This document shows, piece by piece, positions 22,043-33,970 of a stretch of 64,000 bases of DNA (within the stretch, counting starts at the first letter, position 1; every line of letters starts with the position of its first letter). The notes under the pieces were generated by a model. The model saw only the letters and a program-made list of their open reading frames with translations, did no database searches and had not been told where the DNA came from. Both the position numbers and the translations under genes were made by a program. The stretch is from assembly GCA_910589415.1 (NCBI GenBank), contig OU342630.1, positions 18,695,867 through 18,759,866 of the forward strand, read 5' to 3'. The stretch is from Malachius bipustulatus (taxonomy: Eukaryota > Arthropoda > Insecta > Coleoptera > Melyridae).

Positions 22043-24197
22043 TTATCTACTCCTATTAGATAACAAATCAATTATTATTAGTCTAATTTTAACGAAGTAA
22101 TGGCATGCATTACTATTGCCCTATCGAATAATAGTGTCAGGTCGATTGAACAATGAGCTCATTATTCAATCGTTATTGTCAATTGTTTAACTTTACCGCC
22201 CTATTCTGTCGTACGTTTGACAGATTCAAACTACTGACTACTGTCAATGGTCCACTGACGTGAAAGTAGAGTCCCTAAACGTTTATTTTACGTTTAATAA
22301 AATGTTATCAAAATATGAAAGTCGCAGAATATTAGGATGATTCTGATATTTCAACTACTATAGCATACGAAGGTACTTATCATAACACTAAAATAAACAT
22401 GTTTTAGTATCCGTGCGTAGTTATAAAGCCCTGGTCAACCGTTATGATATGAAAGCTGATGCCTTGGAACGCTGCCAATAGGTTTAGTCGACTGACAGTA
22501 GTGACAGCTAATCACGATAACCTAACATTCACATTTGTTTATGTTTATGTTTAGTTTCTATTTTACAATACAAATGATTGTATTTAAAAATTAAACTTAA
22601 AATTATTATAAACAGAATTATACAGGATGTTCTTCGAAGAAAATAACATCTTGAATAATACGCCAACCTGATATAAATAGGGGAAACGCAATAAATGTAT
22701 CAATTATTAATGGCTTACTGCCTGCAAAATCAAAAGTGAAATACGATGCGCGACGAAATCTTTCACCCACCCTGATTTTGTAATTTTTCTCTTTTTAAAG
22801 TTATTTTACAAATTTTCAGTCGACAGTGAAGTATGTAATATTTTCTGTACTTTTGCAATATTTCAATAACCAAATTATTTACTTAAAGAGAACCATATTT
22901 TTTAATAAATATAGAACTGCAATCCATAAAACTTTTTTACATAAAAATTTAACTCTACCGTAAGTAAAATTATTTTTATTCAAGTATACTCGTAGATAAA
23001 GTATAGTATTCCACTCGCGCATAATGGCTATTATCCACTTAGATGTTACAGCACTCGCCAGACGCTCGTGCTGCAATTTTCATCTTCGTGGATAATAGCT
23101 ATCATTATGCGCTTGTTGAATAATATACTATTATCTACTCCTATTAGATAACAAATCAATTATTAGTCTAATTTTAACGAAGTAATGGCATGCATTACTA
23201 TTGCCCTATCGAATAATAGTGTCAGATCGATTGAACAATGAGCTCATTATTCAATCGTTATTGTCAATTGTTTAACTTTACCGCCCTATTCTGTCGTACG
23301 TGTGGCAGATTCAAACTACTGACTACTGTCAATGGTCCACTGACGTGAAAGTAGAGTCCCTAATTGTTTATTTTACGTTTAATTAAATGTTATAAAAATA
23401 TGAAAGTCGCAGAATATTAGGATGATTTTGATCTTTTAACTACTATATCTTACGAAGCTACTTATCATAATACTAAAATTAACATGTTTTAGTATCCGTG
23501 CGTAGTTATAAAGCCCTATTCAACCTCTGTGAAAGCTGATGCCTTTGGAACGCTGCCAATAGGTTTAGTCGACTGACAGTAGTGACAGCTAATCACGATA
23601 ACCTAACATTCACATTTGTTTATGTTTAGTTTCAATTTTACAATACAAATTATTGTATTATAAAAATTAAACTTAAAATTATTATAAACAGAATAATACA
23701 GGATGTTCTTCGAAGAAAATAACATCTTGAATAATATGCCACATGATATAAATAGGGGAAAAGCAACAAATGCATCAGTTAATGGTTTACTGCCTGCAAA
23801 ATCAAAAGTGAAATACGATGCGCGACGAAATCTTTCACCCTGATTTTGTAATTTTTCTCCTTTTGAATTTATTTTACAAATTTTTAGTGACAGTGAAGTA
23901 TATAATATTTTCTGTTCTTTTGCAATATTTCAATAACCTAAATATTTACTTAAAGAGAACCATATTTTTTAATAAATGAAACAGCAATCCTAAAACTTTT
24001 TTACATAAAAATTTAATTCTACCGTAAGTAAAATAATTTTTATTCAAGTATACTCGTAGATAAAGTATAGTATTCCACTCGCGCATAATGGCTATTATCC
24101 ACTTAGATGTTACAGCACTCGCCAGAGGCTCGTGCTGCAATTTTCATCTTCGTGGATAATAGCCATTATGCGCGAGTGGAATACTATACTTTATCTA
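22043..24197 (+). repeat. Tandem duplication, unit about 1.09 kb, two copies
   Basis: TATCTACTCCTATTAGATAAC occurs (in pieces) at 22,043 and 23,132. The intervening ~1,089 bp is repeated to about 24,197 with scattered substitutions and small deletions. Shared blocks include GGCATGCATTACTATTGCC, CAATGAGCTCATTATTC, GCGACGAAATCTTTCACCC and AGATGTTACAGCACTCGCC. No protein frame with similarity. Each unit ends in a hairpin with TATTCCACTCGCGCATAATGG. Confidence 0.8.
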
Positions 24198-24277
24198 CGA
24201 GTATACTTGAATAAAAATTATTTTACTTACGGTAGAATTAAATTTTTATGTAAAAAAGTTTTATGGATTGCAGTTTC
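23979..24277. repeat. Long hairpin, arms about 124 bp, 49-nt loop
   Basis: The left arm 23,979-24,102 and right arm 24,152-24,277 are close to perfect inverted repeats, including ATTTTTATTCAAGTATACTC and its complement and CTCGCGCATAATGGCTATTA with its complement. The loop contains CTCGCC...GGCTCG. In the first tandem unit only the inner ~50 bp of the hairpin is retained (about 22,995-23,045 with 23,085-23,138). Confidence 0.8.
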
Positions 24278-24310
24278 AAGGTATTATATTATGTAGTTAA
24301 GATTTTTCTA

Positions 24311-24762
24311 CAGGGTGATGAAAAATCTGTTAATTTTCATCACCCTGTATAAAAATTCAAACCACATGGTATGATACCTTGTAAAAAGTTAAGATAGGGA
24401 CATGTAAGCCGTTTTTAGATATATTGAGCCGTTCTAGTTCTACACTTCTTTGAAGTTGGAAAATTGCGATTTTCACTTGTTTATAACTCATAAACCGCTC
24501 AATCTAAATTCCAATGGTGAAAACCACCTGTATTCGATTTCTTCAGGCATTTAAAAAATATAATATTTTACAGGGTGTCCCCGTTAAAATAACGAAGTAG
24601 GTGTCAACTTCCGGTATTTCCGGAAGTGCGACCATCTTGAAATAATTTTCATTGCATTTCGCATAGTCATACTTATGTCAGGAAAATTTTCATTTTGAAA
24701 CTGTAGGATCAATATTTCCCAAGATATGGCCGCTGTTCATTCTTAAATGCCCACCCGGTACA
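24311..24762. mobile_element. Half of a palindromic element (centre plus right arm)
   Basis: Starts at the palindrome centre ACAGGGTGATGAAAAAT...TTTTCATCACCCTGT (24,311-24,350). It then follows the right arm of the 48,888-49,747 element through GGGACATGTAAGCCG, AACTCATAAACCGCTC, ACAGGGTGTCCCCG and CTTCCGGTATTTCCGG to ACCCGGTA. The left arm is absent. Confidence 0.65.
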
Positions 24763-25269
24763 TAGAATAGAACATACATTGCAACTCAGTGTGAGGGCAA
24801 TATGAATAAATATAATGCTTTATTGGGAAAAAATTACAGAACTATTGCAGATTGAAAATTAGATAAATGATGAATTACGAAATTTGTGGAAGTGAATATA
24901 AAATTTACTAATAAATAGTGAAATGAAAAACCTTCTTGCGCATCGATCGCATAAATAATGTATTTTGTCCACGACTACCGTATAATATGTACCTTATGAA
25001 TGAGTTTTCTAATGCATAAGCATAGTCATAATTCACGTGAATTATAACCCGTGGATAATAGCCAGTGAATAATCATTATTCACTGGTCTAGAATTGCTAA
25101 GGACACGCGGTCTATATTTAGTATCTGGCAAGCATTTATCAGTACGTTTAGGCAATAACCAGGCACTTTAATTAGTTATAACCTTTTGCAAATCATAAAA
25201 ACCTTCTTAAAGTATTAGTTTGATCTGGTTTTTAATGAGCAAAAAAAGTTAAAATTAAATAGAATAATT
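24763..25269. other. Unassigned spacer
   Basis: Contains a stretch around 24,930-25,085 with GTGAATTATAACCCGTGGATAATAGCC-type wording (in pieces) resembling the hairpin repeats of this region. No coding evidence. Confidence 0.35.
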
Positions 25270-25282
25270 ATATCAAGTAAAT

Positions 25283-25353
25283 CTTCTTCTTCTTCTTCTT
25301 CTTCTTTAATGGCTTGGGCACCCTTGTGCATATAGCCAGCTTCTAGTAAGTAA
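25283..25353 (-). mobile_element. 71-bp retroposon stub with (GAA)n tail and 13-bp target duplication
   Basis: Flanked by identical ATATCAAGTAAAT at 25,270-25,282 and 25,354-25,366. On the minus strand the insert is the last ~45 bp of a LINE or SINE (AGCTGGCTATATGCACAAGG...) followed by about eight GAA units. A heavily 5'-truncated target-primed insertion explains the layout. Confidence 0.75.
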
Positions 25354-25617
25354 ATATCAAGTAAATAAGCCATTGACATGACATGACAAGCAAAGCATAA
25401 ATTGTTGTCAATTTGAAACGTCATAATTCTAACAGAAATAGTAGGTACCTGTGCTAGTAGTTGTTTATTACTAACCTTAAATAATAGGTCAAAAATCAAA
25501 CCTAAAAAATATCATTCGTTGGAAGTAACATTCTTCATCATAATAATTAATCTGTTAGGTTAGGCACTCTAGGCTAAAATGAAATTTCATCATAACCTAA
25601 CTATTAAGTAGGTAGTA

Positions 25618-25990
25618 CCTATAGAAAGTGGTTGATGAAATTGGGAAAATTATACGCATGTCACTGTAAACAGCTGATGGTCATGCTGTGTGTTGCCAGA
25701 TTCACTTGTATTTACCAACAGACGGTTATATGGTGAAGTTTAAAAGAATTACTATTACAAGTTTATAAATTAGATATTAAGATTATAAAGTGAGGGGAAC
25801 ATAGTTTAAGTTTAATTATATGAAATTTATATGTAGGGCGAGTAATTCTAAACTGTTAATTGTACTAATAGTACGGTATAATTTCCGATTTTGGTCTGTT
25901 GGTAAATACCAGTGAATCTGGCAACACACAGCATGACCATCAGCTGTTCCGAGGGGCATGCGTATTATTTTCCAAATCTCATCAACCACT
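25618..25990. mobile_element. Inverted-repeat element upstream of the Crypton-like exon
   Basis: Left arm 25,630-25,735 (GTGGTTGATGA...CAGCTGATGGTCATGC...ACCAACAGAC) is inverted at 25,895-25,985 (GTCTGTTGGT...GCATGACCATCAGCTG...TCATCAACCAC). The interior is about 160 bp, AT-rich. Ends 55 bp before the ATG at 26,046. Confidence 0.7.
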
Positions 25991-26045
25991 TCAATAACAG
26001 GATTACCAACTTATAGTTTAATAATTTAGTTAGTTAAAAATTAAA

Positions 26046-26210
26046 ATGGAAATAATTGATAGTGAGGACGAAATACTGTGTACTCCACCGGAGATAACGG
26101 AAGCAGCAAAGGTAACTTACCTGAATTTGTTGCCTAAGAAATCCCGAAATCTTTATTTAATTGTATACAACACCTTTATGAACTGGAAGGCGACCAAGAA
26201 AATTCATTAA
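26046..26210 (+). pseudogene. Crypton-like tyrosine recombinase, N-terminal fragment 1
   Basis: 54 residues and a stop: MEIIDSEDEILCTPPEI, then LNLLPKKSRNLYLIVYNTF, then MNWKATKK. It aligns with the fragment at 40,111 at the acidic start, TPPE, LNLLPK-x-SR-x2-Y-x3-Y-x2-F-x-NW. This LPxKSRxxYxxxYxxFxxW pattern is the N-terminal core-binding region seen in Crypton-type tyrosine recombinases and domesticated relatives. No catalytic domain (R..HRY) follows. It may be a first exon or a captured fragment. Both copies are followed by a hairpin. Confidence 0.5.
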
Positions 26211-26267
26211 TTCTCATTGTTTAAAATAAATTTTTGGAATCAAAGTAAATAGCAGTCGTGGACAAAG

Positions 26268-26400
26268 TATAGTATTATACTCGCATATAATGAGCTATTA
26301 TCCACTCAGGTTAATTATGTCACTCGCTAACGCTCGTGACATAAACTTAACCTTCGTGGATAATAGCCCCCATTATATGCTCGTTTAATAATATACTATT
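26268..26400. repeat. Hairpin repeat after Crypton-like fragment 1
   Basis: AGTATTATACTCGCATATAATG...GCTATTATCCAC is inverted as GTGGATAATAGC...CATTATATGCTCG...AATATACTATT. It is related to the hairpins at 22,995-23,138, 24,050-24,200 and, more loosely, 40,353-40,476. Confidence 0.65.
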
Positions 26401-26488
26401 TAAGCGATTCAAGTATGAATATTTTCACCGCATTTCTAAATTGACTATTAAAATTTTCCATAGTAGGTATCATATTAGCGTAGTAGTT

Positions 26489-27205
26489 TACTAGTGGCGT
26501 GTATAGAGTCGGACGAACATGTAAATATTTTGAGCCGGAACAAGATTACTCCCCCCTCCGTTTTCGAGGATGCTGAACACGATGACGTTGTCAGAATTTC
26601 TCTTTGGGGTTGCGCCAACCCTCAAAAGGGCCAAAAACTACCCCCTAGAGAGACAAACCGCGCTTCAATCCATTTCCCTGCAAAAAAACCTTCCCCCCGT
26701 TTTCGAGAATGCTGAGCACAATGGAGGTGCTGGACATCTCGTGCGACCCCGACCAACCCCTCCACCGGCCAATACTCACCCCCGAAATGGGTGATTTTTT
26801 TTTATGTATATGTAGGGCAAACGATGGACTTTTTCGAAAAACTTTTTAAAAATTCAAGTACAGAATCACAATGGCCATAATAAAATTGCTCACCCCATTT
26901 CGGGGGTGAGTATTGGCCGGTGGATGGGTTGGTCGGGGTCGCACGCGATGTCCAGCACCTCCATTGTGCTCAGCATTCTCGAAAACGGGGGGAAGGTTTT
27001 TTTTGCAGGGAAATGGATTGAAGCGCGGTTTATCTCTCTAGGGGGTAGTTTTTGGCCGTTTTGAGGGGTTGCGCAACCCCAAAGAGAAATTCTGACAACG
27101 TCATCGTGTTCAGCATCCTCGAAAAAGGAGGGGGGAAGTGATTTTGTTCCGGCTCAAAATATTTACAATTTTAGGGTTTTTTTCCGACTCACACACGCTA
27201 CTATA
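26489..27205. mobile_element. Foldback element with ~310-bp GC-richer arms
   Basis: Arm 26,489-26,795 is mirrored by 26,888-27,205: CATTTCGGGGGTGAGTATTG at the inside, GATGTCCAGCACCTCCATTG and GCATCCTCGAAAA further out. A 90-bp AT-rich centre resembles part of the 3.2/14.7-kb repeat (CAAGTACAGAATCACAATGG). Open frames in the arms (26,494-26,794) are by-products. Confidence 0.8.
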
Positions 27206-27555
27206 CAGTGAAAATTTAATTTTATTTCGTTTGAAAACGTGCCATAATATGGATTTTCATTTTTAACAAAACAAAAAAATTTGGAAACATTCACCAATTT
27301 TGTCCCTTTTCCTACGCCCGCCACTGGCTAACTTTATTTAAAAAATGCACTCCTTTACACTACCTTTAAATTCTAAAAAAATACAGTTATTGAAAAAAAA
27401 AACGGTTATTGAAAAAATTACTTACCTTGAAACTCGGATGAGGAAAACTCTGTAATTTGAAAACTAACCGTTGGATTAAATTTTTTTTTGCAGAATATCC
27501 TTAATTTTAATGGGCTCTATATCGCCCTGTATTCGGAGTGCGCGAGTTACTGATC
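27206..27555. other. Unassigned spacer
   Basis: No coding or repeat structure recognised. Poly-A/T runs. Confidence 0.4.
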
Positions 27556-27910
27556 ACCCTGTAGAAAAATATTTTACTTGTCTCTATCTCAACTTTTCAT
27601 GTGGTATACTGTTAAGCAATTTAAATTTTTATACCGGATGATACAGATTTTTAATTATTTTCGCGATTTTCACTTGTTTTATATATTTTCAATAATTATT
27701 GTAAAAATGACCTGAAATCTATTATTATCTCAGACGATTTAAAAATATAATAATATACAGTAGATCCCGTTAAAATAACGAAGTTCGGGTCCAGCTCCGG
27801 TATTTACGAAAGCATGATCAACTTTCTCATTGAATTTCTCACGATCTTCATCTTAAGCTTATGTTTTAAAAATTTTGTTTTTGAGATTCTATGACTCAAG
27901 AACTCAAGAT
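27556..27910. repeat. Diverged right arm of the 48.9-kb palindrome family
   Basis: ATCACCCTGTAGAAAAATA is followed by CAACTTTTCATGTGGTA, GATTTTCACTTG, CCGTTAAAATAACGAAGT and CTCCGGTATTTACG in family order, with decay. No left arm. Confidence 0.55.
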
Positions 27911-28475
27911 TTAACCAGTGGTTAAGCTAAATAGGACACCGGTATGTTAGTAGTTTAGGTATGCTTATGCGAATTAGGTACTTATACATAGGGTATAGGT
28001 TTATAGAAAAACAGACTCATAATCGGCAAATGATTACTTGGTAAAACGACTGATTGTTAGTGTCCAAGTTTTAGAAGAACTTGCTAATTAAGTATCTTGC
28101 CTACGAATATTATTAATAAAAAATACAACAAAAACTATATACCTATTATACATGGTTCAATAACTTTAATTTTTCTGCATGACTGATCTTAAGTATGATA
28201 TGATAATCGCAGTGTGAGTCAATATTATTAAAGTATTAAAAGGATTACCTACCTAAAAAATTAACTCTTGAATGTCATCAAAACAACAACCGCCCTTGAA
28301 CGTGGTTTGCTTTTGGCATTGAGCTGGGTGTGTCTCGGTATCAATAACCGGATCACTTATCACGATTCGATATGTTTTAAAATTCACTATTTGGTGTATC
28401 GATTCATTTAACAGTGGCGTGCTAAATTTATCATGACGAACTATATAGGTATTTATTATAAACTTTTATTTCAAA
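27911..28475. other. Unassigned AT-rich spacer
   Basis: Nothing recognised on either strand. Confidence 0.4.
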
Positions 28476-28838
28476 CCGACAGAGCAATGACGTGTAGGGG
28501 AACACAAAATATAGTGATTCAACTCGAATTGCCTCTATCCTAAGTTGCATCCCTGAGATTTTTTTATCCATTATCAACTGTTTGAAATGTTACAATTTAA
28601 CTCTGCTTGCAGTCAATATATAAATTCTCTTGGCACAGTCAGAACGTGTACCAAATTTGGTTTTTCTAAGTTCAAGTAAAACTGACATATTTTATTTTTT
28701 TATTTTATTCGAAATTTGAAACCCCTATTTCAACACCAATAATTTCTCAGAGGTGCAACTTGCTATATAGATAAGTTGCGTTACATGTATCACCATATTA
28801 TGGGGTCTCCTACACGTCTCTGCTTTGCATCGGTTCTT
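28476..28838. repeat. Probable diverged foldback element
   Basis: GCAATGACGTGTAGGGGAAC...ATATAGTGAT at the left pairs in reverse with ATCACCATATTATGGGGTC...CCTACACGTC at the right. The interior is not clearly paired. Confidence 0.4.
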
Positions 28839-29089
28839 CTACGAAACATCCTGTATTATGTTTCTCAGCGATGATCAACATATCCAATAACTTGCACAAA
28901 TTATTGTGAATAATTAAAACAAAGTGAGCAAGTAGATGAAACACAAAAAAAAGTGTTAAAAATGGCGTTAACTCTTATAATCATAATATATATATAAAAA
29001 AATATTTTAATTTGGATTAGTATGTCTCGGCATCGGAGAGCCATTGACACATTAAAAGTACACTTGCAATATTCATTGTATTATGAATT

Positions 29090-30168
29090 TTAGACAGCAT
29101 GCAATGTATCTTGAATCTATTGCTTAAATATCTTGGTGCAGGTGTTCTTGCAGGTATTCCATGAGAGATGGTTGCTGGCCAGGGAACTGAGGATTTTCTG
29201 TAGTCTGATGTGTGCTAGGCATTTGTTTTGCCGATTTATTTCGTAGTGCGGACAGTCCATGATTATGTGTTTGACGGTAAGAGGGTGGGAACATTTTCGA
29301 CATACAGGAAGGTCTTCGGTTGTCATTAGGTATTTGTGTGTTATCCGTGTGTGGGCAATTCGCAGACTTCTGATGAGAATTTTATTTCTTCTGCTTATAG
29401 GAGGCAGGCCAACTAGTTTAACTGAGGGGTGGATTTTCTGCAGATTCAGTAAGTATTGTATTCGAGTGGATTCGCCAAGAGTTTCTTGTGAAGCGTTTGA
29501 AGTGGGCTTTGAGATCTGTGGTAGCTACTTGTTTGTGGTCAGAAGTTAGTAAGTTCATGGCTAGATGGATAGCAAAACTTCCCCTGTGTGTACGCTGAAG
29601 ACAGGTGGTATAGAGCTTGTTGTGATGGTTCGATCAGTAGAGGTGACTGCACAGCCTACGCCAGATACAGTTTTGGAAGCGTCCCTTCAAAGAAGCGTCA
29701 AAATCAAAAGAGTTGATTACGGTTAGAAAAACTTAGAAAACGTTTTAGAAGAAGTTTTAGAAATTCATGTGTGGTCTCAAGTTGTTCCAGGGTGTGAAAG
29801 GAGAAATTGGTTTTAAGGATGCCTGGGTGATGTTGCAAAGAAGGGAGGAGCTAATTTGTGGCAGCGGTTGTAGCCTGGACTGGAAATGAATTCGTATCAG
29901 GAGAGTTTAATAGTAGTGAAGCCGGATTTTGTGGATAATCAGATTTTCTGGCAAAGGGTGATAACAGAATTTTCCGACATATCAGCCATAAAGGTGGTTC
30001 ATTGGTCTCTAAGTAGAGACTTTCGGCAGGGCTGGATCGACAAGTTCTGCGCAGTGCTTTGTTTTGGACTGTGTTGAGAGGTCTTAGATCGGATTCTGAA
30101 GTTACCATGTTTATAAAGCTCTTAATGGGAAATATGATAATTGTAATCATGGGATATATTATAATCAT
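29090..30168 (-). pseudogene. I/Jockey-type LINE, 3' fragment (RT end to C-terminal zinc finger)
   Basis: On the minus strand, 29,851-30,168 reads SDLRPLNTVQNKALRRTC then SPAESLYLETNEPPLWLICRK, the region after the RT palm in I/Jockey-type LINEs. 29,117-29,326 reads PVCRKCSHPLTVKHIIMDC, a Cys-Cys-His-Cys element typical of the end of ORF2. Between them the frame is broken and no RNase H active site can be read with confidence. It is a separate insertion from the LINE at 30.9-35.8 kb, since both carry ORF2 3' ends. Confidence 0.7.
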
Positions 30169-30422
30169 GGATAATCTTGTGACATAATAATCAAGCCTTG
30201 AGCGTACGAGGGACCTTTAAGTTTATTCTGTACACAGTTTTTATTTATTTGTTTATTTCACGTAGGTTACTATATGGCTTTGGCGGAGACCAATTAGCCA
30301 GAACTTTTTTGTAATGAATAAGTTAAGTCATAAAAAAACAACAGAAAAATAGCATTCCATCACTACCCAACACACACGCATTATTGCATTACTGCTTAAA
30401 ATAATTATTGTTAGTAACTTTG

Positions 30423-30816
30423 TACAGGATGTTCGATAACGGGCCAGCCAAAATCAAACGTCATGGATAAATCGTATTTTCAGCATTTAAAAAATGATAA
30501 TATTTTTTCAGATCGGGCTTCATTTGGGAAATATTTACAAAATTGTGAGCCTAAAGTCAGCCATGAAAACAACAAATTTTACAAAACTGAACGAACAGTC
30601 ATACGTACCGCTGACACTTCTGATTAAAAGATAAGACGTTGTCAAACAATAAATCAATAATTTTTAATTTCATAGCTGCCTTGGTTTTAGATTTTCGGTA
30701 TAGTTTCCTAAACGAAGCCCGATCTGAAAAAACTTTATTCTCTTTTTTATGCCTAAAATACGATGTTATACATGACGTTTGATTTTGGGTGGCCCGTTAC
30801 CAAAAACTCTATATAC
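30423..30816. mobile_element. Foldback element
   Basis: TACAGGATGTTCGATAACGGGCC...CAAAATCAAACGTCATG is inverted as CATGACGTTTGATTTTGGGTGGCCCGTTAC. Inner blocks CAGATCGGGCTTCATTTGGG / CGAAGCCCGATCTG also pair. Confidence 0.75.
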
Positions 30817-31221
30817 TAATTTGAGCTCTAATAACATGTAGATAAATGCACAAAAAATATCAATATTACCAGAAAGCACTATACTTACATAGAATTTAAG
30901 TTAACAGAAAGTTGTTGACCTTTAGTATACAGGTCTCTATACAAAATATCTATACTATCTCTTAACCCTTCACATTCCAGCATCAGATGGTTCAAGTTTC
31001 CGTAGGTATTTACCACAGCTACAGTTGGGATTGTCAGTGATTCCTATTCTATCCATATAAGATGGTGTGAGTGCATACCACGCTCTTATTCTCTTAATAG
31101 CTATAATAATTAAGTGTCTGTTTGAAGTTGAGCTGAACCATTTACTGTTTGGAATATTTCCCAGGTTACTCTTGTAATTAGAGCCCATTGGGTTATAAGT
31201 TTATTTGGTTTGCCGACTTGT

Positions 31222-33970
31222 TTAAAGCATCCTCTTAAATGTTGCTATTAAATCTGTAGATGGGATGCAATTTAGCGTTAAAGGTTCACCTGTTGTATGG
31301 TCAGCCCTCGCTAAACTGTCTGCAGTTTCGTTACCCTTTAATCCCGAATGTCCTTTGAGCCAGGCTACTATAACACTTCTCTTCTGATTAATGATTTTAT
31401 AATAGTCTTTCAGAAATTCGAGTTCTATAAAATATGTGATATTTAGGTCGACAGGTATATGTTCTTTAATCAATGAACTGAACTTTTGCTGTCAGTGAAT
31501 ATAATACTTCTCTTAAAGGTGTTGGATAATATGTATTCAATCACATGAAGTATTGCATACATTTTTAACGTAAAAATTTTAGATTATTCAGGATATTTAT
31601 AACTTTGCTTATGATTGAGCGACGAGTCAAACAAAGTATAATACATCCTGCTCGACGAAGTATGATTCTTTCTCCTTTTATTGACTGTTTATTGGAAAGC
31701 TACGTTAGGGTTCAGGTAGTATGCTGAATTTTGTTCAATAATAATGATTTTAGTTGTTGAGAATGATATGGAGTAGTTTTGTTCTTGTATAAGATGTCTG
31801 TGTGTGATGACATCCTGGTGAAGCTTTCTACCAGATGTGTTTTTTTTTTTACTCTCCAGTAGGAATGAGTAAATACTAGTAGTGATTAGTTGTGGACAGA
31901 TTTTACATATTGAGCCTGCCAAGAGATGGCTTTTGCTAGGAATTTATTGCTCAGAACTGTCTTCTGAGTTCTTAGGAGGTTCGATTGCTTATGCTTCCAT
32001 GATGCCAATGGAAGTCGACATGAGGTATCCAAGGCAAGCTTTTGGGCATTTGTTTTTTTGAACTTCCAGTTTCTTCAAATGTAAATTAGCTGCCGAAGGC
32101 AGGAGATGACTGCCGTAGTCCAATATGGATCTAGTATCTAATACTTCTGTAGAAGAAAAGAGCAATGTCATGGTCTGCCCCCCATTTTGTATGACAGAAT
32201 GGTTTCAAACAGAAAAGGTGTTTTCGTATTTTGTCACTATTTGATGTATTATCTACACAGTTGGTTTTGATGTTTTTGATGTGATATCTTCAGTTCAGTT
32301 TTCTGTTGAAGGTAAGTCCAAAACTTTGGTGGTGATCAACCACCGTTGATTTCGCCGCGGAGAACTGGAGGCCAGCGGTAGATGACCATTGAACGAGTTG
32401 GTTCTCTGCTCTCTGGATTAACGTAGTTGTAGTTGGGGACATTCCTACCGTGAAAAAAATGATTATATCATCTGCATAGATTTCGTTGACGGACGGATAA
32501 ACGAGAAAATGTCGTTAATGGCTAGGATAAGTATTGTTGGGCTCAGGACCGAGCCTGGAGATACCCCATCTACTCTCATATGGCAGTAGATGTTTTCCTA
32601 TTAACTGAGACTTTAAAGGTTCTATTTGATAGGAATTTTTCAACGAATGAGTAAATATTGCCTTTGAAACGTCTTTTTTCTTTAGGAATGCATTGGATAT
32701 GTTGGTCTGCAGTATTGCTAGACTATCCATTGTGATGCGTTGCGGTCTGAATTCTGATTTGGCGGGGTTGATTATCTCGTATTTCTCAAAATATCATAAG
32801 AGCCTCTTCTTGACCATTTTCTCCATCAACTTACACATTGAACATGTAAGGGAGATCGAACTGTATGAGTTGGGATCACCTGAGTGGTTTTTTGGCTCCT
32901 TAATGAGAAGGATTATAGATTTTCGCCACAATTTTGGGAATTTTCTCTTGGACCAGATGTTATTCTAGAGCACAAGCACTTTGGAAAGACTGGAGGTTGG
33001 CAAGTTTTTGAGAAATATAAAGGGTATATTATCTGGCCCTGCAGCGAAGTTCTTACAAGCGGAGAGAGTGTAGGTAAGCTCTTTCATAGAGAAAGGTAAG
33101 CTTAGAGAGGTAAGGTCTGTAATTATGTTTTTGTAAGTACTAGATGAAGTTTACTTAAGGTGAGTTAATTAGGGGAGTTGGTGGCTTCATGTATAAATCT
33201 TCCATGAAACTTTGAAGCAATAATGATGTCAGCGATTTGTTGATTGTCATTGCTGGGATTGCCTTGGTGTTTTATTTCTGAAATTTTGTATTCTGTTGCC
33301 TTGCATCTGTCTGATCTTTTTTCAGACTTGGCTTGGTGAGGTGTCGCAGATTATCGAAGAGGTGTAATTAATGTTCCAAGCCGATTTTTTACTTTCTTTC
33401 AGAATTCGCTTGGCTTCGGCTCTCTGTTTTTTTTTTTTTAATTGATGAGAGATACTTCGTCTCTGACTCTTGGATATCTGCCTAAAGCAGCCTTGCATTC
33501 TCGGAACGCAACCTCACATTCTAGGTTCCACCAAGGGATGTCTTTTTGTGAGGAAGTAATGACACTTTTTCCTACGTTTATCTCAGTAGCAAGAGAGATG
33601 CAGTCGCTAAAGTTAGTTACTGCTTCGCCGATATTTTCGGAGAGTTGTAGTTACAAACAAACCAAAATGGTCTCAATGTGAGACCTGAAGCTTATCATGA
33701 GGCTTGTCCATGGAGTGGGAGATGTGGATCGGGAAATTGTTGCTATCGTAAAGACTGTCGAGTGTGTTCCCTGTGAGTGATGGATCTGTCCTTGCGTCAG
33801 ATGTGCTGAGATTAAAATTGAGTAAAAGTTTCCAGAGGAGATATTGAAATGAGTCCTGAATTCGGAATTGAGTAGGCAAGCTGTAGAATTAAGTATTACG
33901 TTTCCAACAGTTTTTCCTATGCCAAATGTTTTGTCACAACCCGACATTACGTTATGAAAATTGAAGTCTG
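31222..33970 (-). pseudogene. LINE ORF2 (endonuclease-RT-RNase H), multiply broken
   Basis: The frame is carried through several pieces: 33,651-33,947 (endonuclease remnant), 32,515-32,730 (RT, DVSKAIF-type with SRLGPEPNNT where a PQGS-type turn is expected), and 32,330-32,500 (YADD and GLQFSAAKSTVV). Then come 31,689-32,171 (RT thumb and connection) and 31,222-31,473 (RNase H: VAWLKGHSGLKGNETADSLA). The YADD active-site residues survive but stops and shifts separate all domains. Confidence 0.75.
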
